Below the pieces are notes generated by a model. It was given only the letters and a program-made list of their open reading frames with translations. It ran no database searches and was not told the DNA's origin. From Microcaldota archaeon (GTDB lineage: Archaea > Micrarchaeota > Micrarchaeia > Micrarchaeales > Micrarchaeaceae): 64,000 nucleotides of DNA. The stretch spans positions 34,004 to 98,003 of the forward strand of contig JAKAWS010000001.1 in assembly GCA_021816885.1 (NCBI GenBank). The letters run 5' to 3'. This document shows, piece by piece, positions 51,934 to 60,984 of the stretch (the stretch's first letter is position 1; each line of letters begins with the position of its first letter). A program made the position numbers and the translations under genes.

Positions 51934-53505
51934 TCAAGATGCTGTAACGTTAGCCCTTGCGTATGCCCCATCATCTCCGATTACCGTTACTGTATATGTC
52001 TGGTTCACTATTGGTTGGATGTTGTATTTGGATATGTTTACCGAGGCATTTGCAGATACGTTTGCCGATGCGTTCGCGTCCGTGCTCGTCTCAGCATGTC
52101 CAACAAGCTCACGTATGCCTGGCAAAGCTATCGTGCCGTTGAATGTAAGAGTGACAGCAGATCCTTGCGCTAGCGTATAACCGTTCGATCCTTCAGACTC
52201 TGATTCAAGTCCCGCATAGCTGTACGGCAACGAAAGCGTCCCATTTGTCGCTATTATGAAGTTCAACATGTTGAAGAAATTATCCCTGAAGTTTGCTGCC
52301 CCAACAAGTTTTGCCTTCAACGAGGTGTTTGAGACGTTGTAATTGTGGAGGTCTTCCATTATGGAGCGGTTCATTTCATTCTCCGACCCTTTAATCTGAA
52401 TCGTCCCGTTCTCATAGCTATTCCTCGAAATGTTGAACTTCTCTGCTATATCAGATATCGAAGAACTGCCGTTTATGCCCAATTTTGCCTCTACGCTTGC
52501 GATGTTCGACGCGTTGAGCTTTATCAGCACGTTTCCCACCATCACCGTCCTATTGAATAGGCCGAGGTTTGCCGCTATGTACGTCTGATTGATGCCTAGA
52601 TCTGTCGTGCTTATGTTGGATATGCCAGAGCGGTTTATATCCATATTATCCGCAGTATCCACATTCCCGAATAAGGCGGATCGCTGTTGGGTTACGCGTA
52701 TTATCGTATGCTCAGATATATTCGCAACCGCGTTTGCAGTTATAAAGCCTCTCACAAACAGGTGCTTGAGCACGATGCTCTTGTTTCCTGTGTTCTTTAC
52801 GGTTACAGATATTAGATCATGTCCGCCTGAAGCGGAAATCTTCGCGGATGTTATGTTTATAGCCGATATTCCATTGAGTTTTTCGGTTTCGGAGTGGTCC
52901 AGGCTGGATTTTTGTCCGATGCTCAGACCTGCCTGTGCTGTAGCAGACGAATTAAGGACTACTGCCTTTGCTGCGGGCACCATTACAAAGAATGTCTGGT
53001 TGCCTGCGTATATCTGCAATACCGACGGGTTCAGCTGCAGTAATACTCCAGACTGGCTCGCATTGGCGGTCAGCTCTTGGTTAAGTTTTACCTGCAGTTT
53101 TCCGTTAGGCACTGTGACGTTGTATGTCTGGTTGCCAATTGTTATCGTTGCCGACACTATCGAAAAACGCACCATGTCGAAACTTTGGTTGGCGCTTACA
53201 GCGATTTTAGCTATCGTTTCGGAAGAGTTTGTGACATTCATGAGGTTTATGCTTCCTGTCTGATTTATGTTGAGGAATCCTGTGCTATTTGATTTTCCCG
53301 CTTCGTGAAGCGCTATTGAATTATAAGTTATTACAAGCGAGGTCGTGCCAGATGGTACATGAGGGGGGTCTGTTATCGATACAAACACAGAATTCTGTTG
53401 AGTATGCGAGCTCGGACTACTGAAAGGATTGGATGTGACCATCCATGCTGCAAGCAGTATTATGATTATCCCTACTACATACGCCAATATGTTTGTGTTC
53501 TTCAT
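51934..53505 (-). CDS. Secreted or anchored protein with DUF4382-like domain
   Basis: About 523 residues. One N-terminal helix (NILAYVVGIIIILLAAWMV) acts as signal or anchor; an external beta-rich part begins VFVSITDPPHVPSGTTSLVITYNSIALHEAG and has the DUF4382 features (later QTYNVTVPNGKL). The remainder is Asn/Ser/Thr-rich with many N-x-(S/T) sites, so it is probably heavily glycosylated. Its end has a run of ANASANVSANASVNIS. A shared bidirectional AT-rich promoter separates it from the small membrane gene at 53570. ATG at 53505 is chosen: a TATA box is about 40 bases upstream, whereas ATG 53535 is too near it. Confidence 0.7.
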   Translation of the reverse strand: MKNTNILAYVVGIIIILLAAWMVTSNPFSSPSSHTQQNSVFVSITDPPHVPSGTTSLVITYNSIALHEAGKSNSTGFLNINQTGSINLMNVTNSSETIAKIAVSANQSFDMVRFSIVSATITIGNQTYNVTVPNGKLQVKLNQELTANASQSGVLLQLNPSVLQIYAGNQTFFVMVPAAKAVVLNSSATAQAGLSIGQKSSLDHSETEKLNGISAINITSAKISASGGHDLISVTVKNTGNKSIVLKHLFVRGFITANAVANISEHTIIRVTQQRSALFGNVDTADNMDINRSGISNISTTDLGINQTYIAANLGLFNRTVMVGNVLIKLNASNIASVEAKLGINGSSSISDIAEKFNISRNSYENGTIQIKGSENEMNRSIMEDLHNYNVSNTSLKAKLVGAANFRDNFFNMLNFIIATNGTLSLPYSYAGLESESEGSNGYTLAQGSAVTLTFNGTIALPGIRELVGHAETSTDANASANVSANASVNISKYNIQPIVNQTYTVTVIGDDGAYARANVTAS

Positions 53506-53533
53506 GTATGCACCGTTTACTGGATTAATGGAC

Positions 53534-53547
53534 ATAATATAATAAAT
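53534..53547. promoter_or_regulatory. Bidirectional TATA region
   Basis: ataatataataaat between the divergent DUF4382-like gene (minus) and the small membrane gene at 53570 (plus); it reads as a TATA box on both strands at plausible distances. Confidence 0.45.
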
Positions 53548-53569
53548 ACCCTTCTCTAAAGATAAGAAT

Positions 53570-53920
53570 ATGGGGCGCGATGCTTGGATAGGGTATGTAC
53601 TGCTTGCTGTGGGGATTGCAGTTCTGTTGTTTACCCTTTACGAGGCTTATGGCATATTTGGCCTTTTCATGAACGGAAACATCTTTGCCGCGCCTGCACA
53701 GCCGAACACGGTCCTTGGAAATGCTCCTGCCTCTAACATATCGGAGTCCGGCCTCGTGACCGCGCTGCTCGGCGGCATTATAAGCGCCTTCCCTATCGGC
53801 AAGTATTTCAGTTATTTCCTCGGAGTCATAGTTCTCGGGGTATTTGCCAGCATAGGCTATAAGTTTGCTAAGATAGGGGTCGAGATGATAAAGATATTGC
53901 CATCTAATAAGGCTGGCTGA
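53570..53920 (+). CDS. Small two-helix membrane protein
   Basis: 116 residues: one helix at about 6-30, an outer Ala/Pro/Asn loop (APAQPNTVLGNAPASN), and a second hydrophobic segment from about 65 to 105, ending in KILPSNKAG. No family recognised. It precedes the flippase by 35 bases on the same strand and may be its partner. Confidence 0.6.
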   Translation: MGRDAWIGYVLLAVGIAVLLFTLYEAYGIFGLFMNGNIFAAPAQPNTVLGNAPASNISESGLVTALLGGIISAFPIGKYFSYFLGVIVLGVFASIGYKFAKIGVEMIKILPSNKAG

Positions 53921-53955
53921 GCCGCCCTGATGAAATATCGCTATAAGTTGGCTTC

Positions 53956-55530
53956 ATGGAAAACAAGGAGAACATCGGAGAACAAATCGCCAGGGTAGGC
54001 ATAAGCACAGCGAGCATGAGCAGCTACCTGCTTATTGGAAAGCTCTTTGCTTTTCTGGTTGCCGGGATTTCTCTCGTGGTCGTAGCAAGGATACTCGGGC
54101 CTTCCGGCTATGGGATTTATGTGGTGGCGATAGCGGTAGCCGGAATAGCAGGTTCCGTGGGAAACTTCGGGATAGGTACAGCATTGACTAAATTTATCTC
54201 TGAGTATAAATCCAAAAAGGCCAATAAAAAGATAGACTCTGTGCTATCTAATGGGATATTCATATTGGCGGTAGTCGGCGGAGTGTTTACAATAGTCACC
54301 TTCCTTTTCTCTGGAGTGGCTGCGTTATATGCGCTTCACGGCAGCCAGTATGTGTATGTCATACAGACCGCTTCCTTGATAATAGTAGTGTCCATACTGT
54401 CCGGCGCACTGTATTCTGCGCTGATAGGATTCGGTTATGGGAAATACTCTGCCGCCTATTCCATCTTCGAGATTGTCGTGCAATCTGCTGTATCTATAAC
54501 GCTTGCAATGCTCGGCTATGGTCCCATCTCCCCTGTCATCGGAGTGATATTCGGGCAGTCCGCAGGCTTCGCATTCGCATTATACGCGATATACGGCCGA
54601 GGCAAAAACGGCTTCGTGATGCCGACAGCCAAAGGCATCCGCAAGCTGTTCGCGTTTGCATGGCCTGTGGCAGCATCCAATTTTTTCTCTTCGATTATAA
54701 ATGACTTCTCTGTCATCTTCCTTGGGATATTTGTTGCCTCTTCCATCGTCGGTAACTTTGGTCTGGCATCAAGGACAAACTTTCTTGGGGATATCGTAGT
54801 CGGCTCGATTGGACTTGCGATTCTGCCCAGCTTCACCAGGCTTTTCTCTGCAAAGAGGACCAGGGAGGATATAGGCAGATTTTACAACATGGCGATATAC
54901 ATATCTATGGTCGTAGTCTCGCCGTTCATGTTCTTCCTGATATTCTTTGCGAAGCCAGTCTCTTATCTTGCGTTCGGTAGCTCGTACAGCCTTGCTCCGC
55001 TCTATATCGCTGTCGCGGCGGCCGGCATAGTCATAAGCATATTCGGCAATTATTCGGGGACTATGCTCATAAGCGACAACCGCACTAGGGACATTATGCG
55101 ATATAGGATGTACATGTTCGTCATCCAATTAGCACTTATGTTTGTTCTTATCTATCTGTTTGGAGGCCTGGGACTGGCCATCCTCGTTTTTCTTGTAGGG
55201 CCTTTATTGCAGGCTTTCTTTTATATCAGGAGGATAAGGATGGTTTACAAGATAAAGACCAACTACAACAAAGCTGGAAGGGCCCTGTTAAGCAATGCGC
55301 TGAGCTTCTTTTTGGTCTGGGCGGTTCTCTTCTGGCTCGGGAACAATTATCTTTATCAGGTGCCTGCAGCAATAGTGGGGATAATCCTAGTATATCCGAT
55401 AGTGCTTACCATGCTGAAAGGTATCGAAAGGGCAGATTCCAAGATGATGAAGGACTTGTCAAAGAACATACCGATTGTAGGAAAACTCCTGTTCATAATC
55501 CTCTCTTACGCCGAGGCGTTCATGCGGTGA
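53956..55530 (+). CDS. Polysaccharide flippase (MATE/MOP-type, Wzx-like)
   Basis: Flips lipid-linked saccharides across the membrane. 524 residues with about 14 helices; the opening block LVVVARILGPSGYGIYVVAIAVAGIAGSVGNFGIGTALTKFISEY is the family signature. GRFYNMAIYISMVVVSPFMF and the later GLGLAILVFLVG helices fit. It could supply glycans for the surface proteins or for protein glycosylation, in line with the nucleotidyltransferases at 6.8-8.8 kb and the GT4 at 21.7 kb. Confidence 0.9.
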   Translation: MENKENIGEQIARVGISTASMSSYLLIGKLFAFLVAGISLVVVARILGPSGYGIYVVAIAVAGIAGSVGNFGIGTALTKFISEYKSKKANKKIDSVLSNGIFILAVVGGVFTIVTFLFSGVAALYALHGSQYVYVIQTASLIIVVSILSGALYSALIGFGYGKYSAAYSIFEIVVQSAVSITLAMLGYGPISPVIGVIFGQSAGFAFALYAIYGRGKNGFVMPTAKGIRKLFAFAWPVAASNFFSSIINDFSVIFLGIFVASSIVGNFGLASRTNFLGDIVVGSIGLAILPSFTRLFSAKRTREDIGRFYNMAIYISMVVVSPFMFFLIFFAKPVSYLAFGSSYSLAPLYIAVAAAGIVISIFGNYSGTMLISDNRTRDIMRYRMYMFVIQLALMFVLIYLFGGLGLAILVFLVGPLLQAFFYIRRIRMVYKIKTNYNKAGRALLSNALSFFLVWAVLFWLGNNYLYQVPAAIVGIILVYPIVLTMLKGIERADSKMMKDLSKNIPIVGKLLFIILSYAEAFMR

Positions 55531-55613
55531 AAACCTTACCGGGCCGATTTGGGTAAACTGCCAGCTCATAAACAGTCGTTCCAAGAAGTTCTTTAAAATG
55601 CTCGAAGAGGATA

Positions 55614-56411
55614 TCAAAGTCTGATTGTTGTTCCGGTTACCTCATCATTCATCATCGCAGAGCGTAGTCTGCCAGGCACATCTATGTTTACTATCTGGCA
55701 TACTGTGTGACAAGATCTGGCTATTTCATAGGCGTATTCCAGCTTAGTTTTCATGCCGCCGGTAACGTCGACCTTTGTTGATTCTCCGGCTCCTTTCAGT
55801 GCTTCTTCAATGTTTTTGCTGTTTATTTCCTTTATCAGTCTTGCATCTTTTGTTGTCTTTGGATTTGCTGTGAAAACTCCATCAATATCACCGCCCAGTA
55901 TTACCTTGTGCGGCTTTAGTTTTTCTGCAATGTAGCGCAATGCCTCCTCCGTTGAAATTATAGTCGCGCCGAGTTGGGAATCCATTACCACATCGCCACA
56001 TGTTACTGGCAAAAATCCACATTCCAGGGCAGCTTGCATCGCAGACAGGTTCCAATCTGTGATTCTTCTGTTTCTGGTGATAGCGCCTGCTGAAGGGGGA
56101 AATGAGAGGGCGTTGATTCCCTTTAAGCAAAACTCGTTAATCACTATCCTATGCAGCTGCGCAGCGATATTTTGGGTCAGCGCTGCGCCCTCCCTGCTTT
56201 TTTCATTAATCAATCCCTTCTGTACTGCATATTTCTTACCAATTATGTGCCCGAACGATCCACTTCCATGCCCCAAGATAACATTTGTATTTTTACCTGC
56301 TTGACCGACTTCTTCTGCAAGCCTCCTTATCACTTCCGGCTTTGCGATGCCCTCCCTTGACGTATCAGTTATTGAACTGCCGCCTATTTTAATCAATATG
56401 AGCTTCTTCAT
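55614..56411 (-). CDS. ipk: Isopentenyl phosphate kinase
   Basis: Phosphorylates isopentenyl phosphate to IPP, the last kinase of the archaeal mevalonate route. Amino acid kinase fold, 265 residues: KIGGSSITD, then GHGSGSFGH with the conserved His, CGDVVMDSQLGATIIST, and VILGGDIDGVFTANP with the usual VDVTGGMKTKLEYA. The start overlaps the decarboxylase stop by 4 bases (56408-56411), so both are translated together. Confidence 0.95.
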   Translation of the reverse strand: MKKLILIKIGGSSITDTSREGIAKPEVIRRLAEEVGQAGKNTNVILGHGSGSFGHIIGKKYAVQKGLINEKSREGAALTQNIAAQLHRIVINEFCLKGINALSFPPSAGAITRNRRITDWNLSAMQAALECGFLPVTCGDVVMDSQLGATIISTEEALRYIAEKLKPHKVILGGDIDGVFTANPKTTKDARLIKEINSKNIEEALKGAGESTKVDVTGGMKTKLEYAYEIARSCHTVCQIVNIDVPGRLRSAMMNDEVTGTTIRL

Positions 56412-57463
56412 TTCGGCACCATATTAGTCTCATCAATCAAAGATTCAGCGGCGCTTAGTGTTCTTGGCCCACTTCCCTGCCCTGCAACTAGGATTTTGTC
56501 CCGGCCTACTATCCCCTTAACCGCGTCTATTACCTTGTTCTTGTGTTCTTTGAGCGTTATAATCTGTGGATTCGGGCCCGCGTCCAATGTATATGCCGCA
56601 ATAATTCCTCCTTCATTCTCATTCAGCGCATGGATCGCGTACATTATTTCCCTTGATGTGTCATTCATGTATATTATCGGTGGATATGTGTCCAGCATTG
56701 CGGCATGCAGGCTGTTGCTATCCTTCATTGTAATCTCTGCGAGCGTGTTGAAGTCCTTTTGTAGTATTGCTTTTTCCAGCCTCTTGACCCTTCCTTCTGC
56801 GCTCTTGGGTCTTGATTCATACAATTCGCTGGTTGCCGGCGTCATTCTATGGCCTTCACTGCTCGAAACCTTCTTCTGAGCAGAGCTTACCAGCGTTATT
56901 ACATCAATCACGTCAGGCCAGTATTTTTCGTCTGCTATCGCTTCAGAGAACGAATCCGAGCCATCTGCCTTTTCGCCCTTTCTCCAAACCACAAACCCGC
57001 CAATTACACCTCTGCATGCGCTCCCGCTGATTTTTCTTGCTATTATAGATAATTCTCTTGCAGATAGGCTCAACCCAAGTGCGTTGGAAACAGCATAAGA
57101 TAGCGTTGCCGCGCCAGAAGCACTAGACGCGAGCCCGCTCGCTGTCGGAAAAGAATTCTTTGATACTATAAGCGCCCTAGCCTTTGTCTCTGATAGGTCT
57201 CTCATATAATTTATTATGTCCCTTGTGAATCTGCTCTTCTCGTTTGAGACATCGTTGAGGTCGGTTCGCTCGCCGTTTATGTACATAGCATCTTCCTTCA
57301 ACTTCTCTGTAAAAATGACGCTTGTTTTTGTATTTAAGCTTTCATCTAATGTTATACTTATCGACGAGTTTGTTGGAAGGTTTAATTTAAAGTCACGTTT
57401 GCCCCAGTATTTAACTAGCGCTACGTTAGGAGTCCCAATTGCCGTCACAATTTCATCATTCAT
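56408..57463 (-). CDS. Mevalonate-phosphate decarboxylase (GHMP family)
   Basis: 351 residues from ATG 57463, preceded by an SD-like ggtga. Family motifs: GTPNVALVKYWGKRD, PTNSSISITLD, the P-loop-like PTASGLASSASGAATL, SGSACRGVIGGFVVW (Ser to Gly at the position usual after Arg), and YTLDAGPNPQI with the catalytic Asp. Coupled to isopentenyl phosphate kinase, it probably acts on phosphomevalonate (giving isopentenyl phosphate) or on a bisphosphorylated form, rather than on diphosphomevalonate. The exact substrate cannot be fixed. A longer frame to 57541 is rejected because the added residues lack family support. Confidence 0.9.
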   Translation of the reverse strand: MNDEIVTAIGTPNVALVKYWGKRDFKLNLPTNSSISITLDESLNTKTSVIFTEKLKEDAMYINGERTDLNDVSNEKSRFTRDIINYMRDLSETKARALIVSKNSFPTASGLASSASGAATLSYAVSNALGLSLSARELSIIARKISGSACRGVIGGFVVWRKGEKADGSDSFSEAIADEKYWPDVIDVITLVSSAQKKVSSSEGHRMTPATSELYESRPKSAEGRVKRLEKAILQKDFNTLAEITMKDSNSLHAAMLDTYPPIIYMNDTSREIMYAIHALNENEGGIIAAYTLDAGPNPQIITLKEHKNKVIDAVKGIVGRDKILVAGQGSGPRTLSAAESLIDETNMVPK

Positions 57464-57467
57464 AGGT

Positions 57468-57707
57468 TCACCGCCCAACCAATTCTGTCGTTCTTTTTCT
57501 TGTTTTGTCAAACAAGGGATTGTCGAATAACCTGGTGCCATTCCTCACTGCAAACCCACTTGAGTAGTTCATTATAACCCCATAAGTACCGAACTGAGCG
57601 ACCCATCTGCTTCTCGGCGGATTGAATGCATGCACTGCACTCTTTTGTTTTACCTGCTTGGATGTATCAATGAATTTAGTATCTTAACCTTATTTGCGAG
57701 AAGACAT
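57468..57707 (-). pseudogene. Small frame with two early in-frame stops, possible 55-residue gene
   Basis: From ATG 57707 the frame reads MSSRK, TAA, Gly, TAA, then 71 open codons to a TGA at 57468, 4 bases before the decarboxylase ATG. The open part (AFNPPRSRWVAQFGTYG..., RNGTRLFDNPLFDKT) looks like protein. A GTG at 57635 could start a 55-residue product without the stops. Either a broken gene or a short one with a false upstream ATG. No family recognised. Confidence 0.4.
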
Positions 57708-57780
57708 TTTCTTCGCTTGCCCTATATCAAAGTTAATTTTCCCACCAAAATATTCCGTCTGTAATATTTTACACAGAATA

Positions 57781-57790
57781 CATATAAAAA
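57781..57790 (+). promoter_or_regulatory. TATA box for thpR
   Basis: catataaaaa lies 32-41 bases before the ATG at 57822. Confidence 0.5.
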
Positions 57791-57821
57791 GGTAGTCTAT
57801 AGATATTTGTTAGGAGATTTA

Positions 57822-58355
57822 ATGAGGGCTTTTGCGGCGTTGGATATCCCCGATGACGCAAAGAAAGAGATCAGCGAGAAGTATACCAGTGGAAGGGATT
57901 TTCTCAATCCTTCAAAAGAAATGCACCTTACTGTCCTATTTATCGAGAGCCTTGCAGACAGGCATACTGCTGCAGTATCAGAATCCATCGCGCGTGTTTG
58001 CAGCGGCAACCATAGTTTCATGATATCTGCATGCGGGGTCGAAGAATTTGGACATGGGCGTGTCGTGTACCTTAAGATGACAAACGGTTTTCGGAATATC
58101 CTAGAGCTGCACAGAGTTCTCTACACAGAGATAAACCGCATTACCGCACTTCGAGCCGAGGAAAAGGAGTTCTTTCCGCATATAACTTTAGGCAGACCTT
58201 TTTCCAGAGACCGCAATCGCGCCGCAGAATACACCACCGGCCAGGCCTGGTCAAAGATCAGCTTTGCATGCAAGGGCATATCGTTCTTCAAAAGCAGAAA
58301 CGATGGGGGAAGCTATGTGCACACCATCATTGCCTCTTATCCCTTTGCGCCTTAG
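57822..58355 (+). CDS. thpR: RNA 2',3'-cyclic phosphodiesterase (ThpR/LigT family)
   Basis: 177 residues of the 2H phosphoesterase fold. The two catalytic motifs are MHLTVLF (H-L-T-V, about residue 40) and PHITLGR (H-I-T-L, about 120). It opens 2',3'-cyclic phosphate, the end left by tRNA splicing endonuclease, or joins RNA ends as 2'-5' linkage. Fits with RtcB and the tRNA introns. Start ATG 57822, after an SD-like tagg. The 3' end overlaps the opposite gene by 29 bases. Confidence 0.93.
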   Translation: MRAFAALDIPDDAKKEISEKYTSGRDFLNPSKEMHLTVLFIESLADRHTAAVSESIARVCSGNHSFMISACGVEEFGHGRVVYLKMTNGFRNILELHRVLYTEINRITALRAEEKEFFPHITLGRPFSRDRNRAAEYTTGQAWSKISFACKGISFFKSRNDGGSYVHTIIASYPFAP

Positions 58356-58941
58356 CGGCCGCTTTGAATTCAGATAGCTGTATGTTACTGTTCAGTTCAC
58401 CCGGCCTGTAGAGCCTGTCTTCTGTCAGTATATCCATGCTCATCCCTAGTTTGGAATCTACTGCTATGTGCCTTTTTTCTGTTCCGAACACATCTAGCTC
58501 TACTATTCTTGCCCTTTGCTGCTCTATTTCTGCCACGAGCCTTTCCAGATTGTACGGGTACTGGTTTGACTGCATTCCTATTATCCTGGCTTCTATGCCT
58601 TTTTTTCCATTTGTCCTTTTTATAAAGTCTCTAGACATCCCTAATACCTTGTCCACCTCGTCGTAGAACCTTACCACGAAGAGTTGGCGGGCGTTCAGCT
58701 CGTAAAACGTAAGTACTGTATCATAAGTTAGGTCCAGCGCGGCTGCGTATCTCTTTTCATCGTCTGCGAATCGCATCGAAACAGAATCTCCCTGCCCTAT
58801 GTATGCAGTACTTCCGTACCTGTCAATTTCTGATTTTGATATATGTATCCTTTCCTTTGCTGCAATGCGAAACACCGCCCTGCCGATTTGCTCTTTTGAA
58901 AGTCGTCCTACAATGCTTCCCAGCCCCATGATACCAACCAT
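58327..58941 (-). CDS. Conserved-looking protein of unknown function
   Basis: 204 residues, soluble, alternating helix and strand, with no membrane helix and a basic helical end (LSEFKAAAKAQRDKRQ). Segments such as YDTVLTFYELNARQLFVVRFYDEVD look like a well-folded domain, but I recognise no family. Divergent from rpoD with 33 bases between; convergent and overlapping with thpR. Confidence 0.6.
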   Translation of the reverse strand: MVGIMGLGSIVGRLSKEQIGRAVFRIAAKERIHISKSEIDRYGSTAYIGQGDSVSMRFADDEKRYAAALDLTYDTVLTFYELNARQLFVVRFYDEVDKVLGMSRDFIKRTNGKKGIEARIIGMQSNQYPYNLERLVAEIEQQRARIVELDVFGTEKRHIAVDSKLGMSMDILTEDRLYRPGELNSNIQLSEFKAAAKAQRDKRQ

Positions 58942-58974
58942 ATTTAAATCTTAGGTTTTATAATAGATTACTTT

Positions 58975-59562
58975 TTGAGTCAGGCTGGTCCCTTGGAAGT
59001 CAAGATAACGGAAGAAGGAAAAGATAGCATCAAGCTTTCGATAAAAGGCATTGGAGTCGAGTTAGCCAATGCGCTGCGACGCGCCGCAATCAATTCTGTC
59101 GAGACGTTCGCAATAGACACGGTCACCTTTTATGAGAATTCTAGCTCCATGTTCGACGAGTATATAGCGCACAGGATCGGCCTTGTGCCCATCAAGACTC
59201 CAAAGGGTTTCCATAAAGACGACAAGATAATGTTTGGTATCGAGTCGGAAGGGCCGAAGACGGTCATGTCGGAAGAGCTCAAAAGCGAAGACAAAGACGT
59301 TGGGGTGGTATATGGCAATATACCAATAATAAAACTTGACAAGGGGCAAAGGCTCAGAGTTGAATGCAATGCGATTATGGGCAACGCGAAGAGGCATGCA
59401 AAGTTCCAGCCAGGCATAACCAGTTATGATCAGGAAAACAGCATATTTAAATTTTACATCGAGAGTTTTGGCCAGATGCCGCCCAAAGAGATAATAAAGA
59501 GGGCTTGTGATACGCTGATAGAAGAAATGAAAGATGTATCAAAAGTTTCGAAGAAACTTTGA
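58975..59562 (+). CDS. rpoD: RNA polymerase subunit D
   Basis: Assembly platform of the archaeal RNA polymerase (Rpb3/alpha homologue). KGIGVELANALRRAAINSVETFAIDTVTFYENSSSMFDEYIAHRIGLVPI is the alpha-family core, without the 4Fe-4S insertion seen in some archaea; 195 residues is the short form. Start is TTG (58975). Its stop codon is directly followed by the first base of tRNA-Leu, so the two are on one transcript unless a hidden promoter exists. Confidence 0.95.
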   Translation: MSQAGPLEVKITEEGKDSIKLSIKGIGVELANALRRAAINSVETFAIDTVTFYENSSSMFDEYIAHRIGLVPIKTPKGFHKDDKIMFGIESEGPKTVMSEELKSEDKDVGVVYGNIPIIKLDKGQRLRVECNAIMGNAKRHAKFQPGITSYDQENSIFKFYIESFGQMPPKEIIKRACDTLIEEMKDVSKVSKKL

Positions 59563-59664
59563 GCGGGGGTGGCAGAGTTTGGCCAAATGCGCAGGATTGA
59601 GGAATAAAGATTCAAAATTCCTGTGTCTTTAGGGGCTGCGTGAGTTCAAATCTCACCCCCCGCA
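59563..59664 (+). tRNA. tRNA-Leu (anticodon GAG) with a 15-nt intron
   Basis: Long variable arm tRNA. Acceptor GCGGGGG/CCCCCGC, discriminator A; anticodon stem CAGGA/TCCTG; anticodon at 59599-59601. The intron, 59603-59617, is at the canonical site after position 37. T arm GTGAG-TTCAAAT-CTCAC (its last base shared in the run before the acceptor). Length 102 with intron, 87 without. No gap between the rpoD stop codon and the tRNA. Confidence 0.94.
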
Positions 59665-59683
59665 AAATGTGATTGTGATTGTT

Positions 59684-60028
59684 ATGAGAAAAACGGAAAG
59701 GAGCGATATAAAGGAATGGCTTGAAAAGCTCAGCAGCGCGTCAAAAGGAAGATATGGCGCGTTATGGAAGAGCGTCTACCGTCAGGTTGATGTATCAAAG
59801 AGGAGAAGGGTCTCCGTCAATCTGTATTCGATAAACAAGTATACTGAGGATGGTGATAACGTCATTGTGCCTGGTAAGGTGCTGTCTAAGGGGGCACTTG
59901 CGCATAAAGTCAATATAACCGCAGTAAGCTTTTCTGAGAAAGCGATGTCCGAGATAAAAAGAAGCAACTCCAAGATACTCGATTTGGACGAGATGTTGGG
60001 GATGGAAAGGGTAAAAGTCATTAGGTGA
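59684..60028 (+). CDS. rpl18e: Ribosomal protein eL18
   Basis: 114 residues from ATG 59684 (a longer frame from 59669 starts right after tRNA-Leu and is not supported). RYGALWKSVYRQVDVSKRRRVSVNLYSINKYTEDGDNVIVPGKVLSKG is the archaeal eL18 core. Nineteen bases separate the tRNA 3' end from the start. Followed by uL13 in the usual archaeal order. Confidence 0.95.
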   Translation: MRKTERSDIKEWLEKLSSASKGRYGALWKSVYRQVDVSKRRRVSVNLYSINKYTEDGDNVIVPGKVLSKGALAHKVNITAVSFSEKAMSEIKRSNSKILDLDEMLGMERVKVIR

Positions 60029-60032
60029 TTGT

Positions 60033-60476
60033 TTGGAGAAGAACGATTATGTCGTAATAGATGCGGAAGGCGCGGTGCTTGGAAGGCTCGGCACGGCAAC
60101 GGCAAAGATGCTACTTAGCGGGAAGAAGGTCGCAGTGATAAACGCCGAGAAAGCAGTAATCACCGGAAACTGGAAGAACACATTAGGTAAGTATAAGACA
60201 AGACGGGGTCTTCAGGAGAAAGAGAATCCCGAACACTCGCCGAAATGGCCGCGAAGACCGGACTTCCTTGTCAAGAGGATAGTGAGAGGGATGCTCCCGT
60301 ACCGGAAACCGTCTGGAAAGGAGGCTTACAAAAGGCTTACGGTCTTTATAGGCGTGCCTGAAGAGCTGAATGGCGCAAAACCGATAGACATAAAGATAAA
60401 GGGCACAAAAGAGGTATACTCGAAATATTCTACTGTCAATGAGATAGCGGGAATGTTAGGCTACAAGATAAAATAG
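60033..60476 (+). CDS. rpl13: Ribosomal protein uL13
   Basis: 147 residues, TTG start. YVVIDAEGAVLGRLGTATAKMLLSGKKVAVINAEKAVITGN and RRPDFLVKRIVRGMLPYRKPSGKEAYKRLTVFIGVPEEL are diagnostic of uL13. Four bases after eL18 stop; uS9 follows 9 bases later. Confidence 0.96.
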   Translation: MEKNDYVVIDAEGAVLGRLGTATAKMLLSGKKVAVINAEKAVITGNWKNTLGKYKTRRGLQEKENPEHSPKWPRRPDFLVKRIVRGMLPYRKPSGKEAYKRLTVFIGVPEELNGAKPIDIKIKGTKEVYSKYSTVNEIAGMLGYKIK

Positions 60477-60485
60477 AGTGAATAG

Positions 60486-60980
60486 ATGGAAGAAGGACAA
60501 CAAGTTAGCACTGGAGATGAGAAGAAGAAGCCGGCAAGGCGCACAAGAAAGAGCCCTGCAAAGCAGAAGCTGGCTGTCAAGGTCATATTCACAAAAAGCA
60601 AGAGGAAGAGCAGCGTGGCCAGAGCATCTGCAGTGCCCGGAAAGGGCATCATAAGAGTCAACAGCGTACTGATGGATGTGATAGAACCGGAAGAGTCGAG
60701 AATGGAGATGCTGAAAGGCGTGTACCTCTCTGAAGCTGCAAGACAGATTGCGGAAGGACTTGACATAAACGTAAATGTCTATGGCGGTGGAACGAGTTCA
60801 CGTGCGCAGGCAGTGGCAGGGGCAATAGCAAGAGCGATAGTAGAAGTGGGCGGAGATAGCATGAAAAGCCTGATGATGCAGTACGACCGCAGACTTATCA
60901 AGGACGATCCAAGAAGAGTAGAGCCCAAGAAGTTCTTAGGGCCAAAGGCGAGAGCGAGGTTCCAGACCTCTTATAGGTAA
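60486..60980 (+). CDS. rps9: Ribosomal protein uS9
   Basis: 164 residues. The N-terminal ~30 residues are a Lys/Arg-rich extension ([15 protein letters not shown]) beyond the usual start. The core ends with the universal [25 protein letters not shown], whose last Arg reaches the decoding centre. Preceded by uL13, followed by rpoN after 4 bases. Confidence 0.96.
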   Translation: MEEGQQVSTGDEKKKPARRTRKSPAKQKLAVKVIFTKSKRKSSVARASAVPGKGIIRVNSVLMDVIEPEESRMEMLKGVYLSEAARQIAEGLDINVNVYGGGTSSRAQAVAGAIARAIVEVGGDSMKSLMMQYDRRLIKDDPRRVEPKKFLGPKARARFQTSYR

Positions 60981-60984
60981 TTAT

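Larger units (their letters stand above)
57464..57821. other. Interval upstream of the mevalonate genes
   Basis: About 360 bases with one notable object: an 80-codon minus-strand frame with two in-frame TAA codons near its beginning (57468-57707), listed separately. The rest is AT-rich, with the TATA box of thpR at its right end. Confidence 0.5.
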
